Shown here one piece after another: positions 43,343-52,695 of a stretch of 64,000 bases of DNA (position 1 is the first letter of the stretch; every line of letters starts with the position of its first letter). The stretch comes from Varibaculum vaginae (GTDB lineage: Bacteria; Actinomycetota; Actinomycetes; Actinomycetales; Actinomycetaceae). Made by a program: the position numbers and the translations under genes. Below the pieces are notes generated by a model. The model saw only the letters and a list, made by a program, of their open reading frames with translations. It had not been told where the DNA came from and made no database searches. The stretch is from NCBI RefSeq assembly GCF_900604285.1, contig NZ_UWNY01000001.1, positions 496,001 to 560,000 of the forward strand. The letters are read 5' to 3'.

Positions 43343-44554
43343 ATGCGCACTGTTGCGGAACATTTGAATACTTGTCTGTCCCTGGTGGCACCGCTAGATC
43401 CCCTGGATGTGCTGCTACCAGATGCGGTGGGGTGTGTCCTGGCCGAGGACGTGAGCGCACCTTTCGATTTGCCGGTAACCGACCAGGCAACTTTGGATGG
43501 ATATGCAGTACGTTCCCGAGATATCGGGGGTGCTGGGAAAATGCGCCAAGTCTACCTGGACGTAATCGCTGAGGTGAAAGCGGGGGATGCGGAGCCTTGT
43601 TCCCTAGTGGAAAATAGCGCGGTGCGGATTGCCTCTGGGGCGCCCCTGCCGGTGGGGGCTGATACTGTGGTTCCCCTGGAAGAAACCGATCAAGGCGCTA
43701 CCCGGGTACAGATTTTGTCTGCTCCGGCAAAGGGTAGGAATATTCTGCGTCGGGGTCAAGATGTAAGCGCAGGTACTGTGATTTTACGTGCGGGATCGCG
43801 CGTGGGGTCGCGGCAAGTGGCATTATTGGCGGGGGTAGGGCGGCTGCGGGTTACCGTGCGTCCTCGCCCTCGGGTGGTGATTTTGTCAATCGGTGATGAG
43901 CTGATCGAGCCAGGTGAAGCTATCCGTGCGGGGGCAGTGTTTGATGCTAATGGGCATGCGCTTTCCTCGGCGGTGGAGGACGCGAGAGCGGATACTTTTC
44001 GGGTGGCGGCGGTTCCTGACGAGCACAGGGCTCTGTCTGAAACTATTGAAGACCAGCTAGTACGAGCAGATATTATTATCACCACTGGCGGCCTTTCCTA
44101 TGGGAGTGCCGACACTGTTAAAGAGGTACTTGCTCCCCTGGGCACAGCGCGTTTCGATAATGTGGCGATGACTCCTGGCAAACAACTCGGGTACGGCACC
44201 GTTGGGGAAGGCACCCCTATCTTTTGCCTTCCCGGAAATCCGGTAGCTGCCCAAATTAGTTACGAGATTTTTGTGCGTCCCTGTTTGCGGCACCTGGCAG
44301 GTTGGGAAGAACTGTACCGTCCTTCACTGCGGGCACGAGTAGATCGTGGGTGGCGTTCTCCAGCTGGCAGGCGCCAGTTCGTACCGGTGAAAATTGTGGG
44401 TGCGCCTGACAGTGGTTATCGTGCGCGCCTGACTGGGGATCCAGAAGATATGTTGCTTTCCACTATGGCCAGAGCAAATGCGTTAGCGGTTATTCCCGAG
44501 GCAGTCACTTCGGTTTCCGAGGGTGACTATTTTCATTGCATGGTGCTAGATTAG
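43343..44554 (+). CDS. moeA: Molybdopterin molybdenumtransferase
   Basis: Inserts molybdenum into adenylated molybdopterin, 403 aa. Seen: N-terminal LDVLLPDAVGCVLAEDVSAP, the catalytic-region TDQATLDGYAV, RRGQDVSAGTVIL, then the MoaB/Mog-like domain IDELIEPGE-type segment GDELIEPGEAIR, TGGLSYGSADTVKEVL and LPGNPVAAQISYE. In TGGLSYGSAD the usual TGGVSVGDYD is varied at several places. AGGAGGGCGA precedes the ATG. No other molybdenum cofactor gene lies in the window. The next gene starts 9 bp later. Confidence 0.92.
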   Translation: MRTVAEHLNTCLSLVAPLDPLDVLLPDAVGCVLAEDVSAPFDLPVTDQATLDGYAVRSRDIGGAGKMRQVYLDVIAEVKAGDAEPCSLVENSAVRIASGAPLPVGADTVVPLEETDQGATRVQILSAPAKGRNILRRGQDVSAGTVILRAGSRVGSRQVALLAGVGRLRVTVRPRPRVVILSIGDELIEPGEAIRAGAVFDANGHALSSAVEDARADTFRVAAVPDEHRALSETIEDQLVRADIIITTGGLSYGSADTVKEVLAPLGTARFDNVAMTPGKQLGYGTVGEGTPIFCLPGNPVAAQISYEIFVRPCLRHLAGWEELYRPSLRARVDRGWRSPAGRRQFVPVKIVGAPDSGYRARLTGDPEDMLLSTMARANALAVIPEAVTSVSEGDYFHCMVLD

Positions 44555-44563
44555 GGCGTTGTT

Positions 44564-45277
44564 TTGATTTCTGAGCGAGCTATTTTTCGCCTGCGTCCGC
44601 GTTACCGTGCGCAGCTAGATAATCCAGTAGGACTAGGGCTGATAAAACCGGGGAATCCAACAGTTAGTCAATTGGTGATTCAGGAGATGAATGCTCGGGG
44701 TCATCGTTTAGCTGCGCAGGTGCGCGCCGATAATCACTCCTGGTTAGCGCCCTGGGAGGCGGGGGTAGCTCTCGATTATCCCGCGGAAGATATGCATTTG
44801 CGGGCGTTTATTAGACGTAGTGCTCGGCTAGTGCGAATTGGACGCTACTATCCTTTCGCCGTTTGGGCTGATGGAAAACTAGTGGGGCAGGTTAGTATTG
44901 GTGATATTGCCTTGGGAGCGGCACATTCTGGAAACCTGGGGTATTGGGTGTCCGAGGAATACAGTGGACGGGGAGTGATTACTACCGCGGTGGCGATGGT
45001 GCTGGATTTGTGTTTGGGGGCGCCGCGCCTGCATCGGGTAGAAATCAATGTGCGCCCAGAAAACAAGGCTTCGCGGCGGGTAGTTGAAAAGTTAGGGTTG
45101 CGTTTCGAGGGGCGAAAACAAAATTTTTACTACATCGCGGGAAAGTGGGCTGACCATATAGGATATGCCGCTACTGCCGAGGAGATTCCCGAGGGTGGCT
45201 ACTTGGAACAACTTAAGAGGCGGGTGTGCTTTAAAAAGCAAGAGTCTTTAGGGGTGGCTGCTGAGGATGAGGGGTGA
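44564..45277 (+). CDS. GNAT-family N-acetyltransferase (RimJ/RimL-like)
   Basis: A 237-aa acetyltransferase using acetyl-CoA, likely on protein N-termini. The core GYWVSEEYSGRGVITTAV contains the acetyl-CoA loop, followed by RVEINVRPENKASRRVVEKLGL and FEGRKQNFYYIAGKWADHIGYA, the RimJ/RimL pattern. A 35-residue N-terminal extension precedes the domain; the TTG start is uncertain. It lies 9 bp after moeA, an arrangement frequent in actinobacteria, so co-transcription is likely. Confidence 0.85.
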   Translation: MISERAIFRLRPRYRAQLDNPVGLGLIKPGNPTVSQLVIQEMNARGHRLAAQVRADNHSWLAPWEAGVALDYPAEDMHLRAFIRRSARLVRIGRYYPFAVWADGKLVGQVSIGDIALGAAHSGNLGYWVSEEYSGRGVITTAVAMVLDLCLGAPRLHRVEINVRPENKASRRVVEKLGLRFEGRKQNFYYIAGKWADHIGYAATAEEIPEGGYLEQLKRRVCFKKQESLGVAAEDEG

Positions 45278-45499
45278 GTCTTCCTGTCGTGGAGCGTTAT
45301 TCGCCCGATAGTAACTCGCGTGAGATTGGTTAAAGAATAGGTTCCTTTCGCGGATAGCTGCGAGCGGAGCTAAAGAAAAATGTGGCTATTGGTGTATTTG
45401 TTACAAATGTTGCATTTTGCTAAAAATTTAATAACTTTCCCTGTTCAACACGCCTTTATGGAGAGAGAATCTGGCAGCTAAATATCTTATTTTTAGTAT

Positions 45500-46807
45500 G
45501 TGGAGTTTATTGGATTGGCCTTACCAGTTTTGGTATTGATTCTCGGGGGGATATATCTTCCGCTCTTAATCGACACCAAACGCCGGCAAGCTCATTCCCA
45601 TGGCGATGACCGTTTCAGTGCGAATCTGCGGGTGTTGGACACGCAGTCACACCCAGAACAACGGCAACGTTACCGGGTAAACCCCTCAGTACTAGGAGGA
45701 ACTATGCAGCGACCAGTAGCACCAACTCAACGTGACCACAGTGAACTGATGGCCGCGAAGATTAATCGGGCTCAACAGATACAGCGGCGCGCGCAGGCGG
45801 CACGCCGCCGACTCACCTTGCTAATCGTACAGTTTGCAGTGGGGATGGTGCTGTTAGCGGCGGCTATGGTGTCTTCCCTGTCCTGGTTATGGGTATTGGT
45901 TCCGGTTGTCACTGTGGCTGCTACCTTGTCCCTAGGGGCTCGTGCGGCGCAAGCTGGACGGCGAAATGATCAGCGCGCCGTCGAGCGTATCCGCGCACTT
46001 GAAATGCGCCCTGCCAAGGGTCATCGTATGAGCGCCGGTGAAAAGAAGTATGCGCAAATCAATGCGAAAGTTAAAGATAACGTAAACTCACAGGTGCACG
46101 CGGAAACTGAAACCGAAGATAAGAACGTAAACGCATCTGAAAAATTAGAAAGTACTGAACCGGTTATCGCTAGCGTTGCCGAGGTTGCCACAGAGCAGAC
46201 AGCACGGGAAGGCTTGGGGAAGCTTGCCCTGGCCGCACTGGCGGCTGCTAGTCGCCGTACTGCGACCTTCCGGGAATACTTCGTGCGTGGTGAAGCCGAA
46301 ATCGCTGCTAAAGCTCGGGAAGAAAGCACGGAGGTTACCGCGAAAGCCAAGACCATTACTCAAGATCAAACCGAAACCTCAGCAGAAAAAGCAGTGCTGG
46401 CAGACAAGGCTATCCAAGAAACTGAGGGGCAAGAATCAAAGCAAAGCGCACAGGCAGAGGTGACTCCGGAAATAGAAGTTTCCGTGGAAACTCCAGATGA
46501 TAAGACAGATACAGTGGCGGTCAAAAACACTGTTTCCAGCGAAGCCGAAAGTAATCTGACAGATCGAAGCTGGACTCCCGCGCCGATGCCAAAACCGATT
46601 TACGCTCTTAAACCGCGATTGGCACGTCGTGATATAGATGCCTCCGAGCTGCTGGCCGAGCATTTGGCAGCGCGAGGTAGCGCTCCCTACCGTCCATCGC
46701 GTCCACATCCGCACACCGAGGAATCTTTGACCACCGCCCAGCTAGTGGCGCAGAGCAAACCGGTAGATGTGGAAGCTATTTTGGATACCCGACGGATTGC
46801 CAACTAA
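45500..46807 (+). CDS. Membrane-anchored protein with long charged tail, unknown function
   Basis: A 435-aa protein. One TM helix at the N-terminus (about 3-24), a linker with the motif YRVNPSVLGGTMQRP, then two adjacent TM helices (about 108-150), followed by about 285 charged residues rich in Ala, Glu, Lys and Thr with coiled-coil character. The C-terminal 60 residues are more basic and conserved-looking (WTPAPMPKPIYALKPRLARR). The layout suggests a membrane scaffold with a cytoplasmic tail. The GTG start at 45500 has no strong ribosome binding site. Confidence 0.65.
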   Translation: MEFIGLALPVLVLILGGIYLPLLIDTKRRQAHSHGDDRFSANLRVLDTQSHPEQRQRYRVNPSVLGGTMQRPVAPTQRDHSELMAAKINRAQQIQRRAQAARRRLTLLIVQFAVGMVLLAAAMVSSLSWLWVLVPVVTVAATLSLGARAAQAGRRNDQRAVERIRALEMRPAKGHRMSAGEKKYAQINAKVKDNVNSQVHAETETEDKNVNASEKLESTEPVIASVAEVATEQTAREGLGKLALAALAAASRRTATFREYFVRGEAEIAAKAREESTEVTAKAKTITQDQTETSAEKAVLADKAIQETEGQESKQSAQAEVTPEIEVSVETPDDKTDTVAVKNTVSSEAESNLTDRSWTPAPMPKPIYALKPRLARRDIDASELLAEHLAARGSAPYRPSRPHPHTEESLTTAQLVAQSKPVDVEAILDTRRIAN

Positions 46808-46827
46808 TAACCGGGCAGGTAATATCC

Positions 46828-47559
46828 CTACCGATAATCTCGGGAGCCGAAAATATCAGTGCCGATACGCACTATAGTTGCCCCCTCGCTGATGGCGATT
46901 TCTAAGTCCCCTGACATCCCCATCGATAGCTGGGTTGCGTCCTGAGCGCGCCCTCCGGTAGAAACCGTGCGATCCCGCAGTTCTCGCAAAATCTGGAAGG
47001 ACTCATGAATCCGCTTTTCGTCGGGGCTAAGCGCCCCGATAGTCATAAATCCGCGCAAGCTCAAGTGCTCCATTTCTAGTACTTGCTGGGTTAAATCCCA
47101 GGCAGCCTCGGGGCTGATTCCTTCTTTAGAGGCTTCGCGCGAGCAGTTTACTTCGATAAAGCAGGGGAGGATGCGTCCGGGGTAGTTGGCCACCAGGCGG
47201 CGCTCTAGGCGTTGGGCAGTCTTGAGGGAATCCACCGTTTCTACCAGGTCGCATACCTTGAGGGCGGCAGTAATTTTATTACCCTGCAGGCGACCAATAA
47301 TATGCACTTCCGCATCTGGATTTGCTGCCCGAACCGCCTCATTGGTGGCCTGTGCCTCCTGAATATGGTTATGCCCCAGCACTGCTGGTAGTCCTCGTTT
47401 TTTCATTTCCTGGGAGGCAGTAATAATCTGCTCGCTAGTACGGGTTTTTACTGCCAACTCTAAAGTAACTTCGCTGCGCCGCCGTCCCGCTTGCTCACAT
47501 GCTTTAGTGATTCGCTGGTCAACTTGTTCAATTCCGGTTGCGATATCCATGACTTCCAC
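46828..47559 (-). CDS. YggS/PLPBP-family PLP homeostasis protein
   Basis: A 243-aa single-domain PLP-binding protein of the alanine racemase N-terminal fold, involved in vitamin B6 balance. The PLP lysine lies in TLELAVKTRTSEQI, and GHNHIQEAQ, IGRLQGNKI, CFIEVNCSREASKEGISPE and LSMGMSGDLEIAISEGATIVRIGTDIFG (read in segments) follow the family pattern. It converges with the preceding gene and is 43 bp downstream of the helicase gene on the same strand. Confidence 0.92.
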   Translation of the reverse strand: MEVMDIATGIEQVDQRITKACEQAGRRRSEVTLELAVKTRTSEQIITASQEMKKRGLPAVLGHNHIQEAQATNEAVRAANPDAEVHIIGRLQGNKITAALKVCDLVETVDSLKTAQRLERRLVANYPGRILPCFIEVNCSREASKEGISPEAAWDLTQQVLEMEHLSLRGFMTIGALSPDEKRIHESFQILRELRDRTVSTGGRAQDATQLSMGMSGDLEIAISEGATIVRIGTDIFGSRDYR

Positions 47560-47602
47560 TCTAGTGCGCTAGGCAAATATCGAAAGTTTTGCGCTTTGAG
47601 CC

Positions 47603-50221
47603 CTAGGTTATATCTCCGTAGGCCACCAGGTATGTTTGTAGCTGCCCGCTCGCATCAGTTCTCGCGATATCTAAGGCAAATAGCATTCGCCATTCCCATA
47701 GTCCGCTGCCATCATCCACTTCTTGTAGTAGTGTCCAAACGTTATTGTCAGCTAGCAAATCGCTATCGGCAGGAAGATAACGAGAAAGCAGCTCTTGCGC
47801 CTGTTCGCCCTCACTAATTACCGCATGATTGCTGGAACGCGTCCCCTGATCCAAAGGCAGGTCATCATAGCGATCCCAATAGTCATCCAGTAGAGTCTCG
47901 CGATCCTCATCCGACCAGGCAGTCCCATCGGGGTGTAAATCTTGACAAGCCGCAAGGCGCGGCAGGCTATCAAAGGCCACCGCCTCCACGCGCTGCCAGG
48001 CGGCATTACGGAACTGCCGGCGCAAAGCGAAGGGATTAGCGCTGAGCGGTTGGTTTTCTCCGCTCCCAAAGGCGGGTTCTTCCTCGGTATCCTCCACTGG
48101 GCTTTCCCGACGTTTCCCATTAGCCAGTGCCTCCCATTCATCTAGCAGCGAGGAATCCACCCCTTTAACCGTATTACCCAGCCAAATTAATAGCTGGTCG
48201 AATTCCTCATTCCGCTTCTCCGGCGGCACGATTTGTCCCAGGGTGCGATAGGCATCGGTTAGATAGCGCAGCACTACCCCCTCGCTGCGTGCTAACTCGA
48301 AACGGGAAATGAACTGGGTGAAGGTTAGCGCATTTTCTACCAGGTAACGCACCACCGATTTAGGGGAGGGCTCAGAGCCATAAACCCAAGGGTTAGAGCG
48401 CGCAAAAGTCTTAAATGCGCCGGTAATAAGTTCTTTCAGGGGCTGTGGCCAGGTGGTTTCCTCCAAGATTTCTTGACGTTGGTTGTACTCCACGCCCTCG
48501 GAACGTAGCTTCTGATATACCTGGTCACGCTGGGCCTTCTGTTGGGCAATCAGCACTTGGCGCGGATCCTCTAACACCGATTCCACAATCGAAACTAAAT
48601 CTAGAGCATAATCGGGGCTATCAGGATCTAATAGATCCAAAGCAGCCAGGGCGAAAGGCGATAGCGGTTGATTAAGTGCAAAATCTTCCGGTAGGTCATG
48701 GGTGAGCACTAACCTCCCAAGTTTCCCTGCCTTTTCCGTAGGTAAATGCCGAACCACCTCTGCCTGTTTTAAAGAGGAATAAACCTGCCCTAAGCGGCGT
48801 AAATGTGGGTTGGTTTCCTGCGGGTTATCATGGTTATTCCGTGCCAGCCATAGTAAATGTTCCCCGGCGTCCCTTTCTCCAGATAGCACATTAAGTGCCA
48901 GGGAGTGGTCAATCCGGAAATGGGAACGCAAGGGTTCCGGCTCCGCGGCTACCAGGCGTTCAAAAGTAGAACGCCCCCAAGAAATTTTCGGCTTTTGGCT
49001 ATGGGTTGGGGGGACGCCCTTACGCTTTTGCCCTTTCGCTGCTAATCTCTTGGCCTCGATTACCTCGGGCGGCGCCTGCGCCACCACGAACCCCATAGTG
49101 TCGAATCCAGCACGCCCCGCTCTGCCGGCAATTTGGTGAAACTCTCGCGCAGAAAGATGACGTTGCCGACGCCCATCGAATTTAACTAGAGAAGTAAACA
49201 CCACGGTGCGGATAGGAACATTTATTCCCACCCCTAAAGTATCAGTTCCGCAAATCACCGCTAACAGGCCGCGTTGCGCCAGTTGCTCCACCAATAGGCG
49301 GTAACGAGGCAACATTCCCGCATGATGTACCCCTACCCCTAGGCGTAAAAGACGGGAGAGTGTCTGTCCGAATCCTTTGGTGAAATGCACACTTTTTAAC
49401 TGGGCAGCTATTTTTTCACGCTGCTCTCGGTCTAGCAGATTGGCAGAAGCCAGTCCCGCGGCGGTTTTAACTGCCTCATTTTGAGCAAAGTGCACCAGGT
49501 AAATCGGCCAACGTCCTGACTTGATTAGGCTTTCTAGCAGGTACTGGGGGTCGTCCTCGCTGTATTCCATTTCCAGAGGTACCGGGCGGGAGGCTCCATC
49601 AACTAGTACCACCTCGCGCCCGCTGCGTTCCTTTAAATCCCGGATGAAAAAATCTACGTTCCCCAAAGTAGCCGACATTAGCACGAACTGTATTTGCGGC
49701 AGTTCCAGCAGGGGTACCTGCCATGCCCAGCCGCGGTCAGGCTCACCGTAATAGTGGAATTCATCCATGATGACTATTCCAGCGTCCAGTTTGGCACCAT
49801 CGCGCAGTGCTTGGTTAGCCAAGATTTCCGCGGTGCAACAAATTATCGGTGCTTCCGCATTCAAAGAAATATCTCCGGTAATCATCCCCACATTGCGTGC
49901 TCCAAATAGCTCCACCAGGTCGAAGAATTTCTCTGAGACTAGGGCTTTTATCGGAGCGGTGTAATAGGAACGCTGTTCTTTAGCCAGTGCTGCTAAGTGT
50001 CCTGCCAGAGCAATCATTGATTTGCCTGAACCGGTAGGAGTCGCTGCGATCACGTGGTGACCGGCAAAAATTTCGGTGGCCGCCTCCTCTTGATGCGGAT
50101 ATAAAGCTCGCCGGGTAGAGGCTGCCCAGTTACTGAACCCTGCGAGGACTTCTAGTGGATCATCTATTTTCCCCGTGTCCTCTAAATCGTCCAGTAGCTG
50201 ATTTAGGGGAGCAATACTCAT
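47603..50221 (-). CDS. DEAD/DEAH-box helicase with DUF3516 C-terminus (Ski2-like)
   Basis: An 872-aa superfamily 2 helicase typical of actinobacteria. Motifs in order: Walker A ATPTGSGKS, Walker B MDEFHYYG (DEFH), SAT in LMSATLG, HHAGMLPRYR, GTDTLGVGINVPIRTV and QIAGRAGRAGFD. The C-terminal half (about 480-872) lacks known catalytic motifs and corresponds to DUF3516. Probably acts in RNA remodelling or decay. Divergent from the AGCS symporter. Confidence 0.9.
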   Translation of the reverse strand: MSIAPLNQLLDDLEDTGKIDDPLEVLAGFSNWAASTRRALYPHQEEAATEIFAGHHVIAATPTGSGKSMIALAGHLAALAKEQRSYYTAPIKALVSEKFFDLVELFGARNVGMITGDISLNAEAPIICCTAEILANQALRDGAKLDAGIVIMDEFHYYGEPDRGWAWQVPLLELPQIQFVLMSATLGNVDFFIRDLKERSGREVVLVDGASRPVPLEMEYSEDDPQYLLESLIKSGRWPIYLVHFAQNEAVKTAAGLASANLLDREQREKIAAQLKSVHFTKGFGQTLSRLLRLGVGVHHAGMLPRYRLLVEQLAQRGLLAVICGTDTLGVGINVPIRTVVFTSLVKFDGRRQRHLSAREFHQIAGRAGRAGFDTMGFVVAQAPPEVIEAKRLAAKGQKRKGVPPTHSQKPKISWGRSTFERLVAAEPEPLRSHFRIDHSLALNVLSGERDAGEHLLWLARNNHDNPQETNPHLRRLGQVYSSLKQAEVVRHLPTEKAGKLGRLVLTHDLPEDFALNQPLSPFALAALDLLDPDSPDYALDLVSIVESVLEDPRQVLIAQQKAQRDQVYQKLRSEGVEYNQRQEILEETTWPQPLKELITGAFKTFARSNPWVYGSEPSPKSVVRYLVENALTFTQFISRFELARSEGVVLRYLTDAYRTLGQIVPPEKRNEEFDQLLIWLGNTVKGVDSSLLDEWEALANGKRRESPVEDTEEEPAFGSGENQPLSANPFALRRQFRNAAWQRVEAVAFDSLPRLAACQDLHPDGTAWSDEDRETLLDDYWDRYDDLPLDQGTRSSNHAVISEGEQAQELLSRYLPADSDLLADNNVWTLLQEVDDGSGLWEWRMLFALDIARTDASGQLQTYLVAYGDIT

Positions 50222-50297
50222 GTGGCTATTCTAACTAGCTTCCGCAGTATGGACACGTTTGCGTCAAAACGTCTTTCCCGACTGTTCTATTAGGGGG

Positions 50298-50318
50298 CGC
50301 CCAAAATAGTTTTGGGCG
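50298..50318 (+). promoter_or_regulatory. Hairpin in the AGCS symporter leader
   Basis: A perfect 9-bp inverted repeat CGCCCAAAA/TTTTGGGCG with a 3-nt loop, ending 20 bp before the GTG start and 1 bp before GATGAAAGGAC. As DNA it could be an operator, as RNA a small attenuator. Confidence 0.45.
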
Positions 50319-50338
50319 GATGAAAGGACAGAAATAAC

Positions 50339-51820
50339 GTGGATCAAGCCGCTGCAATCGTTAAGGAAATAGCCGATGCTATCGCCCTGTACGCTGAAAT
50401 CTGGATCTTAATCGGACTGGGAATCTTCTACACAGTAGTTACCCGGGGAGTGCAATTTCGTTTCTTCCGCCACATGTGGAAAGTGGTTTTCGCCTCTCGC
50501 CAGGGCTCGCAGGGAGGAATCTCTTCCTTCCAGGCTTTCACTATCTCTCTGGCTGCTCGCGTTGGAGTCGGTAACGTATTCGGGGTGGCGGCTGCGCTGA
50601 TCATTGGGGGGCCGGGCGCGATTTTTTGGATGTGGATAGTGGCTCTGGTGGGGATGGCCACCTCATTTATGGAATCCACCCTGGCGCAACTTTTCAAGGT
50701 CAGGAACGAGGACGGAACTTTCCGAGGAGGGCCGGCCTACTATATGTGGCTGGGTCTGCGTAAACGTTGGTTTGGTTCCATTTTTGCTATTATCGCCATC
50801 GTTACCTGTGGTTTCGTCATCACTTCGGTACAGTCCAATGCGATTGCTGGCTCGATTATGGCCACAATGGGTACTACTGAGGCTCAGCAGGGGGCTCATT
50901 CGGCGATTATCGCGGTAATCCTGTTCGTGTTTGCGGCTCCGATTATTTTAGGAGGAATTCGTTCGGTAGCGCGAGTAACCGAATGGATGGCTCCCATTAT
51001 GGCAATGGTTTACGTGATTATTGCATTTATTATCCTGGTCATGAATATTGGTCAGATCCCTGCGATCCTAGCTTTAATCGTAAAAAGTGCTTTCACGGGT
51101 GGAGCTTTAGGGGGAGGTGTTGGCGGAGGAATCTTCGCTGCCCTGATAAACGGGGTACAACGCGGTTTGTTTTCTAATGAGGCGGGGCAAGGCACTGCCC
51201 CGAACGCGGCAGCTACCGCTACGGTTTCTCATCCGGTGCGCCAGGGGCTTATCCAATCGCTTGGAGTTTTCGTAGATACCATTATCGTTTGCTCCGCGAC
51301 CGCCATCATTATTTTGAGTGCACCCAAATCAGTGTTGAGTGGCACGGATCCCTCGCAGGCGGCTTCTTTGACTACAGTGGCGGTAGCTTCCCAGCTGGGA
51401 GGCTGGTCAACTTACCTAATGCTACTGATCATCTCCGTATTGGCGTTCTCTTCGATTATCGCCGCCTATGTTTACTCTGATGTGAATATGTCCTTTGTTA
51501 CCACTAAGCCGTGGGCTTCTTGGCTGGTAAGGATAGTTTCGGTGGCTTCGGTGGTCTTGGGAGCGGTGGTTTCCTTGCCTCTGGTTTGGAATGCGGTCGA
51601 TATCGCCATGGCAGTTATGACTATCACTAACCTGATAGCGATTACCTTACTGTGGAAGTGGGCAGCCGGCGCTTTGAAGGATTACTCGGTATCGCGGCGG
51701 CATGACCCGCGGGTGGTGCCGGTATTCATGGCCAAAGACAATCCCTATCTACCCGGGGAATTGCCGACTGATGTCTGGGATAATATTGCTGATCAGACTA
51801 TTTCCAATGCTGACGCATAG
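50339..51820 (+). CDS. AGCS-family alanine/glycine:cation symporter
   Basis: A 493-aa sodium-coupled transporter for alanine or glycine. The family segment SRQGSQGGISSFQAFTISLAARVGVGNVFG (read in parts) near residue 50-80 and NEAGQGTAPNAAATATVSHP (about 280-300) are diagnostic. About 10-11 helices. GTG start with AAAGGACAG upstream. Single gene with a short hairpin in its leader. Confidence 0.93.
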   Translation: MDQAAAIVKEIADAIALYAEIWILIGLGIFYTVVTRGVQFRFFRHMWKVVFASRQGSQGGISSFQAFTISLAARVGVGNVFGVAAALIIGGPGAIFWMWIVALVGMATSFMESTLAQLFKVRNEDGTFRGGPAYYMWLGLRKRWFGSIFAIIAIVTCGFVITSVQSNAIAGSIMATMGTTEAQQGAHSAIIAVILFVFAAPIILGGIRSVARVTEWMAPIMAMVYVIIAFIILVMNIGQIPAILALIVKSAFTGGALGGGVGGGIFAALINGVQRGLFSNEAGQGTAPNAAATATVSHPVRQGLIQSLGVFVDTIIVCSATAIIILSAPKSVLSGTDPSQAASLTTVAVASQLGGWSTYLMLLIISVLAFSSIIAAYVYSDVNMSFVTTKPWASWLVRIVSVASVVLGAVVSLPLVWNAVDIAMAVMTITNLIAITLLWKWAAGALKDYSVSRRHDPRVVPVFMAKDNPYLPGELPTDVWDNIADQTISNADA

Positions 51821-51897
51821 GTGTGCTCGGCTGCGAGAAAATAAGTGACATATTTGTAGGTTTTCGTGTATTCGAAACCTAGGGCAAAATAGAGGTT

Positions 51898-52674
51898 ATG
51901 GAACAGACTCCGACAACAGTCCGTACTGATTTCACCCGCCTAGACCAGCTAAAAGCTTGGGGGGTGCATGCTTTTACGGCCTCGGCAGTAATCTGGGCAG
52001 GCTGCGCGGTGCTAGCTTTGATGCGCCGCGACTATCTGCAGATGTGGGGCTGGTTGGCGATTAGTTTGATTGTCGATGGCCTCGACGGCACCTTAGCGCG
52101 GCATTGTCGGGTAAAAGAGGTAGTTCCCTGGTTTGATGGATCTGCCCTCGACCTGATCGTAGACTATCTAACTTGGACATTTATTCCTGCAATTTTCATG
52201 TCTCAAACCTTAGTTTTCGCCCCGGGAACTCCGGGTAAGGGAATGGATTTGCTAGTGACGGAAGTGTTGATGGTCGCTGTCTGCGCCTCCTCCATGTTTT
52301 GTTACTGCAATAAGAAAGCCAAGAGCTCCGATAACTATTTTGTGGGGTTCCCGGCCGCCTGGAATATTGTGATTCTCTATCTATATTTGATGGCGCTGCC
52401 CTGGTGGTTCAACTTGGCAATCGTGCTGTTATTTATTGTATTAACGCTTTCTCCACTCACCTTCTGTCATCCCTTCCGGGTTGAAAAACTCCGTTGGCTT
52501 AATATCGTGTCGGTAGTTATCTGGTTGGCCTGCATTGTGTGGCTTACCGTCTACTTCCCGGAGCGTAACCCGCTTATCTGGTGGGGGTCGTGGATCAGCG
52601 GTATTTATTTCATAGGTAACGGGGTGGTACGTACCTTTGTTGGTCCCCAAGCAATGCGTAAGAAAAGCAGCTAA
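51898..52674 (+). CDS. pcs: Phosphatidylcholine synthase (CDP-alcohol phosphatidyltransferase family)
   Basis: Integral membrane enzyme of 258 aa. The CDP-alcohol phosphatidyltransferase motif DGLDGTLARHCRVKEVVPWF followed by DGSALDLIVD matches the family pattern of Asp-Gly, Ala-Arg, Gly and two Asp at the correct spacing, in the Pcs form with a shifted C-terminal Gly-x3-Asp-x3-Asp. About 8 helices; the FHPFRVEKLRWLN-like segment CHPFRVEKLRWLN is also Pcs-like. The reaction would be CDP-diacylglycerol plus choline giving phosphatidylcholine. No choline uptake gene is adjacent. Confidence 0.82.
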   Translation: MEQTPTTVRTDFTRLDQLKAWGVHAFTASAVIWAGCAVLALMRRDYLQMWGWLAISLIVDGLDGTLARHCRVKEVVPWFDGSALDLIVDYLTWTFIPAIFMSQTLVFAPGTPGKGMDLLVTEVLMVAVCASSMFCYCNKKAKSSDNYFVGFPAAWNIVILYLYLMALPWWFNLAIVLLFIVLTLSPLTFCHPFRVEKLRWLNIVSVVIWLACIVWLTVYFPERNPLIWWGSWISGIYFIGNGVVRTFVGPQAMRKKSS

Positions 52675-52695
52675 CGGAATAGCTATCTGGTGTCA

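Noticed and set aside
43243-43572. 109-codon frame at the fau-moeA junction
   Set aside because: It overlaps the well-supported moeA start in another frame, has no motif, and its composition follows moeA.
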